Shown here piece after piece: positions 45,351 to 54,270 of a stretch of 64,000 bases of DNA. A model generated the notes under the pieces. It did not search any database. It had not been told where the DNA came from and saw nothing but the letters and a program-made list of their open reading frames with translations. Each line of letters opens with the position of its first letter. The first letter of the stretch is position 1. Source of the DNA: Streptomyces sp. S.PB5 (GTDB taxonomy: Bacteria; Actinomycetota; Actinomycetes; Streptomycetales; Streptomycetaceae); contig NZ_JAQMWP010000001.1 in NCBI RefSeq assembly GCF_030403745.1, positions 992,001 through 1,056,000 on the forward strand, in the 5' to 3' direction. Both the position numbers and the translations under genes were made by a program.

Positions 45351-46217
45351 ATGCCGAACCTGCCCGATGTCGTGCTGTGGTCGATACCCGCCTTCGTGCT
45401 GCTCACCGTGGTGGAGATGATCAGCGTCCGTCTCCATCCCGATGAGGACGCCGCCGGATACGAGACGAAGGACGCCGCGACCAGCGTCGGCATGGGGCTG
45501 GGAAGCCTCGTCTTCGACTTCCTCTGGAAGATCCCGATCGTCGCGCTCTACACGGCGATCCACGAACTCACGCCCCTGCGCGTCCCCGTGCTGTGGTGGA
45601 CGATCCCGCTGATGCTGCTCGCGCAGGACTTCTTCTACTACTGGTCGCACCGCGGCCACCACGTCATCCGCATCCTGTGGGCCTGCCACGTGGTCCACCA
45701 CTCCAGCGAGAAGTTCAACCTCACCACCGCCCTGCGCCAGCCCTGGACCACGCTGACCGTCTGGCCGTTCTACGTCCCCCTCATCGCCGCCGGCGTGCAC
45801 CCCGCCGCCCTGGCCTTCTGCTCCTCCGCGAACCTCGTCTACCAGTTCTGGATCCACACCGAGCGCATCGACAGGACGCCCCGGTGGTTCGAGTCCGTGT
45901 TCAACACGCCCTCCCACCACCGGGTCCACCACGCCTCTCAGGGCGGCTATCTCGACCGCAACTTCGGCGGCATCCTCATCGTGTGGGACCGGCTCTTCGG
46001 GTCGTTCGTCGCCGAGACCGAACGGCCTGTCTACGGGTTGACCAAGAACATCAACACGTTCAACCCGGTCAAGGTCGCCACTCATGAGTACGTGTCGATC
46101 GCCAAGGACATCAAGGCCACCCGGGGATGGCGCAACCGCGCGGGACTCGTCTTCCGGGGGCCGGGCTGGAAACCCGATACCGCTCCGGAGCCGGCCGAGG
46201 AGATCATCGCCGCGTGA
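45351..46217 (+). CDS. Sterol desaturase / fatty acid hydroxylase superfamily protein
   Basis: A 288-residue membrane protein with four or so helices. The diiron His boxes are complete: WSHRGHHV, CHVVHHSSE and the pair TPSHHRVHHASQGG. Family members hydroxylate or desaturate lipids, sterols or carotenoids with oxygen. The lipid used here is unknown. No Shine-Dalgarno is evident before the ATG. It overlaps the next gene by four bases, so the two are likely one unit acting on lipids. Confidence 0.88.
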   Translation: MPNLPDVVLWSIPAFVLLTVVEMISVRLHPDEDAAGYETKDAATSVGMGLGSLVFDFLWKIPIVALYTAIHELTPLRVPVLWWTIPLMLLAQDFFYYWSHRGHHVIRILWACHVVHHSSEKFNLTTALRQPWTTLTVWPFYVPLIAAGVHPAALAFCSSANLVYQFWIHTERIDRTPRWFESVFNTPSHHRVHHASQGGYLDRNFGGILIVWDRLFGSFVAETERPVYGLTKNINTFNPVKVATHEYVSIAKDIKATRGWRNRAGLVFRGPGWKPDTAPEPAEEIIAA

Positions 46218-46885
46218 CACGCCTCCTCCTTTGGGCCTTCGCCCTCGCGGCCGCCGTCGACCTCGTCTCCCTGGCCGCCGGGTGGGACACCGGGCACACG
46301 GTCGCCAAGCCGCTCCTGATGCCGCTCCTGGCCGCGTACGCGGCGTCCAGGGGCGCACCCCGCCTCCTGACGGCCGCCCTTCTGTGCGGCTGGGGCGGCG
46401 ACACCCTGCTCCTCCTCGACGCCGAACCGGCCTTCCTCGCGGGGATGGCCTCCTTCGCGGCCGGACACGTCTGCTACATCGTGCTGTTCCAGAAGTACGG
46501 GACGGACGTGGCGACCGTACGCGCGCGCGGCGGGTTCCTCGCCGTCATCTACACCGTCGTCCTGGCCAACACCGTCCTGTCCCTGTGGCCCGACCTGCCC
46601 GCCGACCTGCGGGTCCCCGTGGCCGGCTACAGCGTCCTGCTCACGGTCATGGCCTACCTCGCCGCCGCCCGCATGGGCCGTGTCGCCGGGATCGGCGGCG
46701 CGCTGTTCGTGCTCTCCGACCTGCTCATCGCCACCGGCGTCGCGGAGTGGCCCCAGCCGCCCCGGCCGGACCTGTGGATCATGCTCACCTATATCGCCGC
46801 GCAGTCACTGCTGGTCACCGGCGTACTCGGCGCGCGGCAGCAGGCGCGGTCGGCGTACGGTGAAGTGCGCTCGACCACCCCCTGA
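46214..46885 (+). CDS. YhhN/TMEM86 family protein (lysoplasmalogenase-like)
   Basis: A 223-residue protein made of about eight hydrophobic helices. The family motifs are TVAKPLLMPLLAAYAA, CGWGGDTLLLL, FAAGHVCYIVLF and GGALFVLSDLLIA with conserved Asp, His and Ser-Asp positions near the membrane. Animal TMEM86B cleaves lysoplasmalogens; the bacterial role is not settled. GTG start overlaps the previous stop (GTGA). Confidence 0.86.
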   Translation: MTRLLLWAFALAAAVDLVSLAAGWDTGHTVAKPLLMPLLAAYAASRGAPRLLTAALLCGWGGDTLLLLDAEPAFLAGMASFAAGHVCYIVLFQKYGTDVATVRARGGFLAVIYTVVLANTVLSLWPDLPADLRVPVAGYSVLLTVMAYLAAARMGRVAGIGGALFVLSDLLIATGVAEWPQPPRPDLWIMLTYIAAQSLLVTGVLGARQQARSAYGEVRSTTP

Positions 46886-46921
46886 GCGCACGTACGACCA
46901 CAGACGAGAAGGACCCCCGCC

Positions 46922-47965
46922 ATGCGCGCCACCACCATCCACGCCCCCTTCGACATGCGCGTGGAGGATGTGCCCGACCCCGTGGTGCAGCTGTCCACCG
47001 ACGCCGTGGTCCGTGTGCTGCGGTCCTGCATCTGCGGCAGCGACCTGTGGGCGTACCGCGGCGACGCGGTCCGGCAGCCGGGTCAGCGCATCGGGCACGA
47101 GTTCCTCGGCATCGTGGAGGAGACCGGCTCCGAGGTGGGCACCGTCCGCCGCGGTGATCTCGTGGTCGCGCCCTTCATGTGGTCCGACGGCGTCTGCGAC
47201 TACTGCCGCGAGGGCCTCAACACCTCCTGCGAACACGGCGGTTTCTGGGGCTCCGTCGGCTACGACGGCGGTCAGGGCGAGGCAGTGCGCGTGCCCTTCG
47301 CCGACGGCACGCTCGTCGGGCTGCCCAAGGAGGCGGCCTCCGACGACCGACTGCTCGCCGCGCTGCTGAGCCTGTCCGACGTCATGGGCACCGGCCACCA
47401 CGCCGCCCTCGGCGCCGGGGCCCGGCCGGGCGCCACGGTCGCCGTCGTCGGCGACGGAGCCGTCGGCCTGTGTGCGGTGCTCGCCGCCAAGCGGCTGGGT
47501 GCCGAGCGGATCATCGCGCTCGGCCGTCACGAGGTCCGCACCGACATCGCCCGCCGCTTCGGTGCCACCGACGTCGTCGCCGAGCGTGGGGACGCCGCGG
47601 TCGAGGCCGTCCGCGAACTCACCGCCGGCCAGGGCGCGCACGCGGTCGTCGAGGCGGTCGGCACCGAGCAGTCCATGCGCACAGCGGTCGGCATCACCCG
47701 CGACGGCGGCACCGTCGGCTGGGTCGGCGTACCGCACGGCAGCGGCACCGGGCTCGACCTCAGCGACATGTTCGACCGGAACATCGCCCTGCGCGGCGGT
47801 GTCGCGCCGGTCCGCGCGTACATCCCGGAGCTGCTGCCCGACGTCCTGGACGGCACCATCGACCCGTCGCCCGTCTTCGACCTGACCCTCGGCCTGGAGG
47901 ACGTCCCGGCCGGCTACAAGGCGATGGACGAGCGGACGGCGCTCAAGGTGCTCGTCGCCGACTGA
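46922..47965 (+). CDS. Zinc-dependent alcohol dehydrogenase, MDR family
   Basis: A 347-residue medium-chain dehydrogenase. Catalytic zinc: CICGSDLWAYRG and IGHEFLGIVEE; structural zinc loop: GVCDYCREGLNTSC, which shows three cysteines instead of the usual four. The cofactor site is VAVVGDGAVGLCAV. It resembles threonine or sorbitol dehydrogenase-type proteins; substrate unknown. GAGAAGGA lies before the ATG. It follows the YhhN gene by 36 bp. Confidence 0.88.
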   Translation: MRATTIHAPFDMRVEDVPDPVVQLSTDAVVRVLRSCICGSDLWAYRGDAVRQPGQRIGHEFLGIVEETGSEVGTVRRGDLVVAPFMWSDGVCDYCREGLNTSCEHGGFWGSVGYDGGQGEAVRVPFADGTLVGLPKEAASDDRLLAALLSLSDVMGTGHHAALGAGARPGATVAVVGDGAVGLCAVLAAKRLGAERIIALGRHEVRTDIARRFGATDVVAERGDAAVEAVRELTAGQGAHAVVEAVGTEQSMRTAVGITRDGGTVGWVGVPHGSGTGLDLSDMFDRNIALRGGVAPVRAYIPELLPDVLDGTIDPSPVFDLTLGLEDVPAGYKAMDERTALKVLVAD

Positions 47966-48023
47966 GGCCGAGGGAGGCCGCCGGGAGGCCGAAGGGAGCC
48001 CGACGGGCCTGGCCTGCGCCAAC

Positions 48024-49268
48024 TCACCAGCGGATCGGCACCGGCAGCGCCGTCAGCAGCCCCGACACCACGACCACCACGCCCAGCGCGACGACCTCCG
48101 CCCGTGCGGGGGAGCAGGCGGTCAGCGGGTCGGGCGCCCGGCGCAGCCGGATCCGCGCCCAGAGCGCGAGGACGGCGACCGCGGCCACGAGCAGCACCTT
48201 GGCGAGGAGCACGCGCCCGTACGCGGTCGACGTCAGCTGGTCCAGGACCGTCTCCTGCGGCATCCGGCGCAGGGTGCTCCAGACGCCGGTCGCGGTGATG
48301 ACGGCGAGGAGCACGGCGGCTACGCGCGCGTAGAGGCCCAGGAGGGCGGCGCTTGCCTGCGCGGGGGCGGCGACGGGACGGAGACCTCCGTCGGCGGTCG
48401 TCCCGCCGGGCACTCCCCGGGCCGCCCCGACTTCCGTGCCTGCCGCTCCCCCTGTCGCCTCGGCTTCCGCGCGTGCCTCTCCCCGTTCCGCCCCGGCCGC
48501 TCCCGGATCCGGCTCGGTTCCCGCGGCCGGCCCTGCCCGCTCCGTCCCGGCTCCCGCGACCGGCCCTCCCCGTGCCACCCCGGCTCCCGAGACTCTCCCC
48601 GCTCCCCACCCCCGCAGCGTCCGCAAGACGTGCAGCAGTCCGCCCACCCACAGTGCCGCACACGTCAGATGAACCAGCGTGAGCCCCGACCCCACCCACG
48701 GGCTGTACTCGGTCGTCGGATGCGCCCGCAGGGCCTCCGCCGCGACGACCGCGGCCAACGGCCACACCTGGCTGCCCGGACGGGCCGAACGGGCGCACAG
48801 TGCGGCCGCGAGGAACGCGTTCACCTCGACCAGGGCCAGCTTGCCGTCCCGGGACTCGTAGAGCCCGCCGACATCGATCTCGGCGAGGCTGTGCGGCACG
48901 AGATTGCCGGTCGCCACGACCGAGGCGAGCCCCAGCGCGGCGACGAGACCGACGGCCGCCGCATACGGGGCCCAGCTGCGCGGCGCGGCCGGGGGAGCGC
49001 CGGGCACGGAACGGGCCAGCCGGTTCACGAACAGCTCACCCACCGGGACGCACAGCGCCGCGAACAGCACCGCCCGCAGCAGCGCGATGCCACCGACGCC
49101 GGGCGCCGCGGCCTCCCCGGTGCCGTGCAGTGCGGCGGACGGGCCGAGCAGCGGGATCAGCGCGCCGAGCGCCACCAGGACGAGGACGGCGACGGCTCGG
49201 CCGGTACCGGGGCGCGACGTCGGCCCGGTCGCGCCGTCAGCCCCGGCCATGGGTCTTGTCAAGGTCAC
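48024..49268 (-). CDS. CopD family copper-import-like membrane protein
   Basis: A 414-residue membrane protein with about eight helices and the copper resistance D domain (GSGLTLVHLTCAALWVGGLL, AVITATGVWSTLRR, GRVLLAKVLLVAAVAVLALW). A loop at about residues 230-310 is unusually long and of low complexity (Gly, Ala, Glu, Arg). Copper import or homeostasis is the family role; no CopC domain is fused. The start is uncertain: GTG at 49268 or ATG at 49250, neither with a good ribosome binding site. Confidence 0.8.
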   Translation of the reverse strand: MTLTRPMAGADGATGPTSRPGTGRAVAVLVLVALGALIPLLGPSAALHGTGEAAAPGVGGIALLRAVLFAALCVPVGELFVNRLARSVPGAPPAAPRSWAPYAAAVGLVAALGLASVVATGNLVPHSLAEIDVGGLYESRDGKLALVEVNAFLAAALCARSARPGSQVWPLAAVVAAEALRAHPTTEYSPWVGSGLTLVHLTCAALWVGGLLHVLRTLRGWGAGRVSGAGVARGGPVAGAGTERAGPAAGTEPDPGAAGAERGEARAEAEATGGAAGTEVGAARGVPGGTTADGGLRPVAAPAQASAALLGLYARVAAVLLAVITATGVWSTLRRMPQETVLDQLTSTAYGRVLLAKVLLVAAVAVLALWARIRLRRAPDPLTACSPARAEVVALGVVVVVSGLLTALPVPIRW

Positions 49269-49406
49269 CTCATGATCTTCACCAGCTGCCCCAGAACCGG
49301 GCAAGTGCAGTGAAACAACTGGCGGTACGGCATTCCGCCCATGGATACGTCTTCCGGCCCGCCGCCGCTCACCCCCACGCCTTCCGGCCCCCCGGCCGCC
49401 TCTCGC

Positions 49407-50705
49407 TCACACCCACCGCGCGGGATCCGTCCCCCACGGCCCCGGCGGCCGCGCCCAGTCCGTCGGCCCGCCCGCGAAGGAGACCGGGGGCAGTGCGTAC
49501 CGCAGCCGCCCGATGCCGCTGTCCGTCTCGGCGAGCCAGGCGCCGGGCCCGTCGTACGGAGCATCCCCGCGCGCGTCGGCCTCGATGCCGTTCATCAGCC
49601 ACTCCGCAGTCCGGGCCAGCGCCAGCCGTACGAACCGGCTGCCGCCCTCGTCCGCCTGCTCGGTCAGCGCCCGCAGCACGGCCGCCGCCAGCAGATACCC
49701 GGTCCCGTGGTCGAGAGCCTGGGCCGGCAGCGCCCCGGGCCGCTCCACCGACCCCTCGACGGCCGCGATCCCGGTCGCCACCTGCACCAGACTGTCGAAC
49801 CCCCGCCGCTCCCGCCAGGGCCCGTGCGCGCCCCAGGCCGACAACTGCGCCACGACGATGCCGGGCCGCCGCTCCGCCAGCGCCTCGGGCGTCAGCCCGA
49901 ACCGCTCCAGAGCGCCCGGCCGGTACCCGGTGACGACCACGTCCGCAGTGCCCAGCAGCTCCTCGAAGCTCCGCCGGCCGACCGCCAGGTCCAGCGTCGC
50001 CGACCGCTTCCCGAACCCCGTGTCGGCGTGCTGGTCGGGGAGTTCGGGCAGCCGGGGCGGGTCCAGGCGCAGCACGTCCGCGCCCAGCAGGGCGAGCGTG
50101 CGGGTGGCGACCGGTCCGGCGATGACCCGGGTCAGGTCCAGGACGCGCAGCCCGGCGGCGGGCAGCAGGGGAGCGGTGCCTTCCAGCGGCGCGAAGGCAC
50201 GCGCGCGTGCGGAGTCGAGCCGCCCGTGCTCGACGAGCGGCCGCGAGGCCACCGCCGCGGCCTGCGGATGCGCCGCCCACTCCTGTGGCGTGCGCAGCGC
50301 CACGGCGAGGCCCCCGGCGGCGTACACGGACTCCTCGACCTCAAGAGCGGACCGTTCGGCGAACGCGGCCTCCAGGCCGTCCGCCGGACCCATCACCTTG
50401 AGCAACCGCTCCCTGTGGTGCGGATAGTTGGCGTGCGTCCGCACCCAGCCGTCGGACGTGCGCCAGAACCTCGACAGAGGCGCGAAGTTGACCGGCGCCC
50501 GACCATTGATCAACAGATGCCGCTCACTCACGAACGCCGTGCCGACGGCCCTGTCGTCCACCCGCACGGCAGGCACCTCACTCAGCCCGCCCCGCCGCGC
50601 CGCCAACTCCGCGGCGGCCTTCGCGCACGCTCCGACGCAGGCACGAGCCAGCTGCCGCACGGGAAGGCGCGCCTGCAGGACGCCTTCGACATTGACTCCA
50701 GTCAT
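49407..50705 (-). CDS. CoA transferase (family III, CaiB/BaiF) with permuted domain order
   Basis: A 432-residue family III CoA transferase. The typical N-terminal start of the family (LRVLDLTRVIAGPVATRTLA) is found only at about residue 185. Before it, from residue about 75, come segments normally seen in the C-terminal half (SDGWVRTHANYPHHRERLL, EVEESVYAAGGLAVALRTPQ, EWAAHPQ). So the order of the halves looks swapped or one half is missing. The rest (TGYRPGALERFGL, WGAHGPWRERRGFDSLVQVA) is normal. It may transfer CoA between acids. ATG at 50705 chosen; 50735 is an alternative. Confidence 0.8.
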   Translation of the reverse strand: MTGVNVEGVLQARLPVRQLARACVGACAKAAAELAARRGGLSEVPAVRVDDRAVGTAFVSERHLLINGRAPVNFAPLSRFWRTSDGWVRTHANYPHHRERLLKVMGPADGLEAAFAERSALEVEESVYAAGGLAVALRTPQEWAAHPQAAAVASRPLVEHGRLDSARARAFAPLEGTAPLLPAAGLRVLDLTRVIAGPVATRTLALLGADVLRLDPPRLPELPDQHADTGFGKRSATLDLAVGRRSFEELLGTADVVVTGYRPGALERFGLTPEALAERRPGIVVAQLSAWGAHGPWRERRGFDSLVQVATGIAAVEGSVERPGALPAQALDHGTGYLLAAAVLRALTEQADEGGSRFVRLALARTAEWLMNGIEADARGDAPYDGPGAWLAETDSGIGRLRYALPPVSFAGGPTDWARPPGPWGTDPARWV

Positions 50706-50722
50706 GACTTCACTATGCAGTA

Positions 50723-50735
50723 TTGATTCAATCAA
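50723..50735. promoter_or_regulatory. Palindrome upstream of the CoA transferase gene
   Basis: TTGATTCAATCAA is a perfect 13-base palindrome, 18 bases before the chosen start. It is AT-rich in a GC-rich background and could be an operator. The regulator is not next to it. Confidence 0.45.
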
Positions 50736-50798
50736 CCTATTGACCGGTCCTCAGGTCCTCAGGTTCTCAGCTCCTCACAGCTCATGCGCATCATGCGA

Positions 50799-50829
50799 AA
50801 GGGCCGGACGGTGGATCCGTCCGGCCCTT
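50799..50829 (-). terminator. Terminator after the subtilase pair
   Basis: AAGGGCCGGACGG and its exact complement with the loop TGGAT, 17 bases beyond the stop of the last protease gene. On the minus strand the stem is followed by TCGCATGAT, so no U tail. Confidence 0.75.
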
Positions 50830-50845
50830 CACGCGCGCGCAGGTG

Positions 50846-52360
50846 CTACTTGGTCACCGCGTCCAGTGCGTCCGCGGTACCCCACCCGTAGAAGCCGTTG
50901 TAGTTCTTCGGCCCCTCGCACACCGCGTCGACCTTGCCGTCGCCGTCGATGTCGTACGGGTCGGTGCACGGCGTGGCGTCGGCCTCCGCGTACAGCAGGG
51001 CCTTCACCAGGGCCGGGGAGGCCTTCGGGTGCGTCGACTTGATGAGCGCGGCCACGCCCGCGACATGCGGCGAGGCCATCGACGTACCGGCCATGTAGCC
51101 CCAGCCGCCGCCCGGCAGTGTGCCCAGGATCAGGCCGCTGGTGGCCGGCGGGGCCGGGGTCTGGAAGCGGGTCGAGTCGCCGCCGGGCGCGGCGATGTCG
51201 ATGACGCCCAGACCGTGGTTGGAGAAGGACGACTTGATGCCCTTCGCCCCGGTCGCCGCGACCGTCACGACACCCGGCAGCTGGGTCGGGATGTCGTAGC
51301 ACTCGGAGGGGTCGATGACCCGCTCCGTGGGCGTGGGGACGTCGTTCGGGGAGACCGGGTCGGTGATCTCGTCGGCCGCGAGGTCGTAGTTCTCGTTGCC
51401 GGCCGCGGCGACATTGACCGCGCCCTTCTTCTCCGCGTACCGCGAGGCCCGGGTGATGGCGTCGACGAGCGCCTTCTGGTCCGGGTCGTCCTTGCAGTTG
51501 AAGTACCACGGGTCGGTGTAATAGCTGTTGTTCGTCACGTCGACGCCGTGCTCGGCCGCCCACACGAAGCCGCAGACCACGGCCTCCGTGTAGAAGTATC
51601 CGGCCGTCGTGGACACCTTGATGCCGGACACCTTCACGCCGGGCGCGACACCCGTCATGCCGACGCCGTTCTTGGCGGCCGCTATCTCACCGGCGACATG
51701 CGTGCCGTGCGGGCTCTCGCCCGTGGTCGGCCGCCACGCGCCGTCCGTCGTGTCGGGCTTGCCCGTCACGCAGTTGACCGACGCGGCCCGGTCGAAGTTC
51801 GGCGCGATGTCCGGGTGCGTGTCGTCGACGCCGGTGTCGATGACGGCGACGGTCACCTTGCTGCTGCCGAGCGACTTCTCGTGCGCCTTGTCCGCCTTGA
51901 TGGCGGGCAGATCCCACTGCAACGGCTCCAGCGGGTCCTGCCCCTCGGCGGCCTGGACGTCCGCGAGGTCGTCGGCGTCGAGCACCTTCGGCGTGCCCAC
52001 GTCGGTCGTCGACTGCGCGGGCAGCGGCGCGTTGCGGGTGTTGCCGGCCGACTGCACCCCGCGCACCGTGCGCAGGACCTTGGCGAAGTCGGGGTTCGCC
52101 GAGTGGACGACGACCACGCCGATCCGGTCGTACGACGTGACGATCGAGCCACCGGCGTCGGCTATCGCCTTCTTCACATGCTTCGAAGGCCCGTGCCCGG
52201 GGCTGACGTTGACGACATAGCTGAGCGAGGTCGCGTCGGCGACGGCGGAGTCCTCCGCCGCGGTCGCCGAGACGTTCGGCAGGAACGCGAGTGCCGTCGC
52301 CATGGCCATCCCCACCGGGATGGCCAGCGCACGGCGATAGCGCGGGTCAGGCGCTGTCAT
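50846..52360 (-). CDS. Secreted S8 family serine protease (subtilase), copy A
   Basis: A 504-residue secreted protease. Residues 1 to about 35 are a signal peptide ending in Ala-rich SATAAEDS. A propeptide of inhibitor I9 type follows (LSYVVNVSPGH and the GVVVVHSANPDFAKVLR strand). The triad is complete: VAVIDTGVDDTHPDIA (Asp near 175), GTHVAGEIAAAKNG (His near 218), GTSMASPHVAGVAAL (Ser near 427). The end carries a calcium-loop-like DIDGDGKVD between cysteines. GGAGACAGC precedes the ATG. Downstream copy of a tandem pair, 54 bp after the other. Confidence 0.92.
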   Translation of the reverse strand: MTAPDPRYRRALAIPVGMAMATALAFLPNVSATAAEDSAVADATSLSYVVNVSPGHGPSKHVKKAIADAGGSIVTSYDRIGVVVVHSANPDFAKVLRTVRGVQSAGNTRNAPLPAQSTTDVGTPKVLDADDLADVQAAEGQDPLEPLQWDLPAIKADKAHEKSLGSSKVTVAVIDTGVDDTHPDIAPNFDRAASVNCVTGKPDTTDGAWRPTTGESPHGTHVAGEIAAAKNGVGMTGVAPGVKVSGIKVSTTAGYFYTEAVVCGFVWAAEHGVDVTNNSYYTDPWYFNCKDDPDQKALVDAITRASRYAEKKGAVNVAAAGNENYDLAADEITDPVSPNDVPTPTERVIDPSECYDIPTQLPGVVTVAATGAKGIKSSFSNHGLGVIDIAAPGGDSTRFQTPAPPATSGLILGTLPGGGWGYMAGTSMASPHVAGVAALIKSTHPKASPALVKALLYAEADATPCTDPYDIDGDGKVDAVCEGPKNYNGFYGWGTADALDAVTK

Positions 52361-52414
52361 GCTGTCTCCAGTTCGTTCGCGGTACGAGCGGACCGTGCGG
52401 GTGCTGCTCGTGGA

Positions 52415-53944
52415 CTACTTGACCGCACGCAGCGCGTTGACGATGCCGAAACCGTAGAACCCGTTGACCCGCTTGCCCCCGACGCAGGTCGCGTCCTGCG
52501 TGCCGTCGCCGTTCTGGTCGTAGGAGTCCGGGCAGCCCGGGTTGACCGCCTGCACCTTCAGCAGCGCCTGGATCTGCGCCGCGGACGCGTGCGGGTGCGT
52601 CGACTTCAGCAGCGCGGCGACACCGGCGGCGTGCGGGGAGGCCATCGAGGTGCCCTGCAGGAAGCCGTACGAGTTGTTCGGCATGGTCGACAGGATGCGG
52701 CCGTTCTTCGACGGGGTGTCCGGGATCTGGTAGAGCCGGTCACCGCCCGGGGCCGCGACGTCGACGACGCCGTAACCGTACGAGGAGTAGTACGACTTGA
52801 GGTTGTTCACGCCCGTCGCGCTGACCGTGACGACACCCGGCAGCTGGGTCGGCACGTCGAAGCACTCGTGCGGGTCGATGGTGCGCGTCACAGGCGTGGA
52901 GTCGTCGGGGCTGCTGTCGTCGACGAGCGAGTCCGCGTCGAGGTCGTCGTTGGAGTTGCCCGCCGACGCCAGGTTGACCGTGCCCTTCTTCTGGGCATAC
53001 AGCGACGCGCGGTTGACCGCGTCGACGATGGCCTTCTGGTCGGGGTCGTCGAGGCAGTTGTACAGCCACGGGTCCACGTAGTAGCTGTTGTTCGTGACCT
53101 CGACGCCGTGATCGGCGGCGAACACGAACGCACAGACGACGCTCTCCGGGTAGAAGAGACCGTTGCTCGGGTCGGTCACGTTGATGGACGAGACCTTGAC
53201 CCCGGGCGCGACACCGGCCACACCGATGCCGTTGCGGGCGGCGGCGATCTCACCGGCCACGTGGGTGCCGTGGTAGTCGTCCACGGTGTACGGACGCCAG
53301 GCGCCCTCGGTGGTGTCCGGGACGCCACCGTCACAGTTGGCCGACTGGGAGGCCGAGAAGTTCGGCGCGATGTCGGGGTGGGTGTCGTCGACGCCGGTGT
53401 CGATGACGGCGACGGTCACCTTCTTGCTGCCGGGGTTGATCTGTGCGGCCTTGTCGGCGCCGATGGCGCGCAGGTCCCACTGATCGGCCTCAAGAGGCTC
53501 GCTCGCGGCGTCGCCGGCGGAGGCGGCCTCGATCTTCTCAGCCTGTTCCTTCGTCAGGAGCTGCGCCGCGCCCTCGTCCGTGGAGCCCGCGGGGGTCAGC
53601 GGCGAGGTGCGTGTGGCGCCCGCCGACTGGACCCCGCGCACCGCGCGTATCTGCGCGCCGAAGTCGGGGTTGGCGGAGTGGACGACGATCACGCCGATCT
53701 TGTCGTACGTGATGACGACCGTGCCGCCGGCGGCGGCGATGGCCTTCTTCACGGACGCGATCGTGTGACGGTCCACCTTGGTGTTGACGACGTACGACAG
53801 GTTGGGCGAGTCCGCGGCCTGTGCGGTCGGCTCCGCGTACGGGGCGGCCGACGCGGCGGACGGCAGGAAGCCGAGCGAGGCGGTCAGCGAGAGCGCGACG
53901 GGTACGGCAAGAGCGAGCCGGCGTCTGGAACGCAGACGGGACAT
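52415..53944 (-). CDS. Secreted S8 family serine protease (subtilase), copy B
   Basis: A 509-residue paralogue of copy A with the same layout: signal peptide (SRLRSRRRLALAVPVALSLT, Ala-rich end), I9-type propeptide with GVIVVHSANPDFGAQIR, triad at about Asp 181, His 225 and Ser 431 (GTSMASPHAAGVAAL), and a C-terminal DQNGDGTQD loop between cysteines. GGAGACCCC precedes the ATG. The similarity along the whole length points to a local tandem duplication; both copies appear intact. Confidence 0.92.
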   Translation of the reverse strand: MSRLRSRRRLALAVPVALSLTASLGFLPSAASAAPYAEPTAQAADSPNLSYVVNTKVDRHTIASVKKAIAAAGGTVVITYDKIGVIVVHSANPDFGAQIRAVRGVQSAGATRTSPLTPAGSTDEGAAQLLTKEQAEKIEAASAGDAASEPLEADQWDLRAIGADKAAQINPGSKKVTVAVIDTGVDDTHPDIAPNFSASQSANCDGGVPDTTEGAWRPYTVDDYHGTHVAGEIAAARNGIGVAGVAPGVKVSSINVTDPSNGLFYPESVVCAFVFAADHGVEVTNNSYYVDPWLYNCLDDPDQKAIVDAVNRASLYAQKKGTVNLASAGNSNDDLDADSLVDDSSPDDSTPVTRTIDPHECFDVPTQLPGVVTVSATGVNNLKSYYSSYGYGVVDVAAPGGDRLYQIPDTPSKNGRILSTMPNNSYGFLQGTSMASPHAAGVAALLKSTHPHASAAQIQALLKVQAVNPGCPDSYDQNGDGTQDATCVGGKRVNGFYGFGIVNALRAVK

Positions 53945-54270
53945 GGGGTCTCCACATCATCCTGAAACGAAACCGCCCGAGACACAGGTGGTGCTCGGGC
54001 AGGTACATGACGGGTGTTGCAGGGCGAAGTTATCTCCCGCAGTCCCTGGCCAGCAATGACCTACCCCCGGTGACTTCGGAAAGAAGCCCCGGCGGTTGAA
54101 CCACTCCTCGCGTGCCGCCGTGACCTTGGGCAGGGAGCACGAGGACGATCGAGCCCCCTGACAACCGCGAGGAACAGAGCCGTCACATGTCCGTCGTACC
54201 CAATCCGTCCCCGACCCCCGACCAGCCCGCATCCACTGTGGCAACAGCACCCGCAACGCGAGGAGACTCC
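53945..54270. other. Gap between the divergent subtilase and DUF485 genes
   Basis: This 326-bp stretch has no certain gene. It must hold the promoters of both directions. A hairpin (GCCCGAG with CTCGGGC, 53975-54000) lies in the leader of the protease gene. An upstream in-frame ATG at 54187 could extend the DUF485 protein by 28 low-complexity residues. Confidence 0.6.

Noticed and set aside
50843..53965. A 1040-codon open frame on the plus strand opposite both proteases
   Set aside because: It is a shadow of the two subtilase genes: it covers both and their gap, has Arg/Val/Asp repeats and no recognisable domain.
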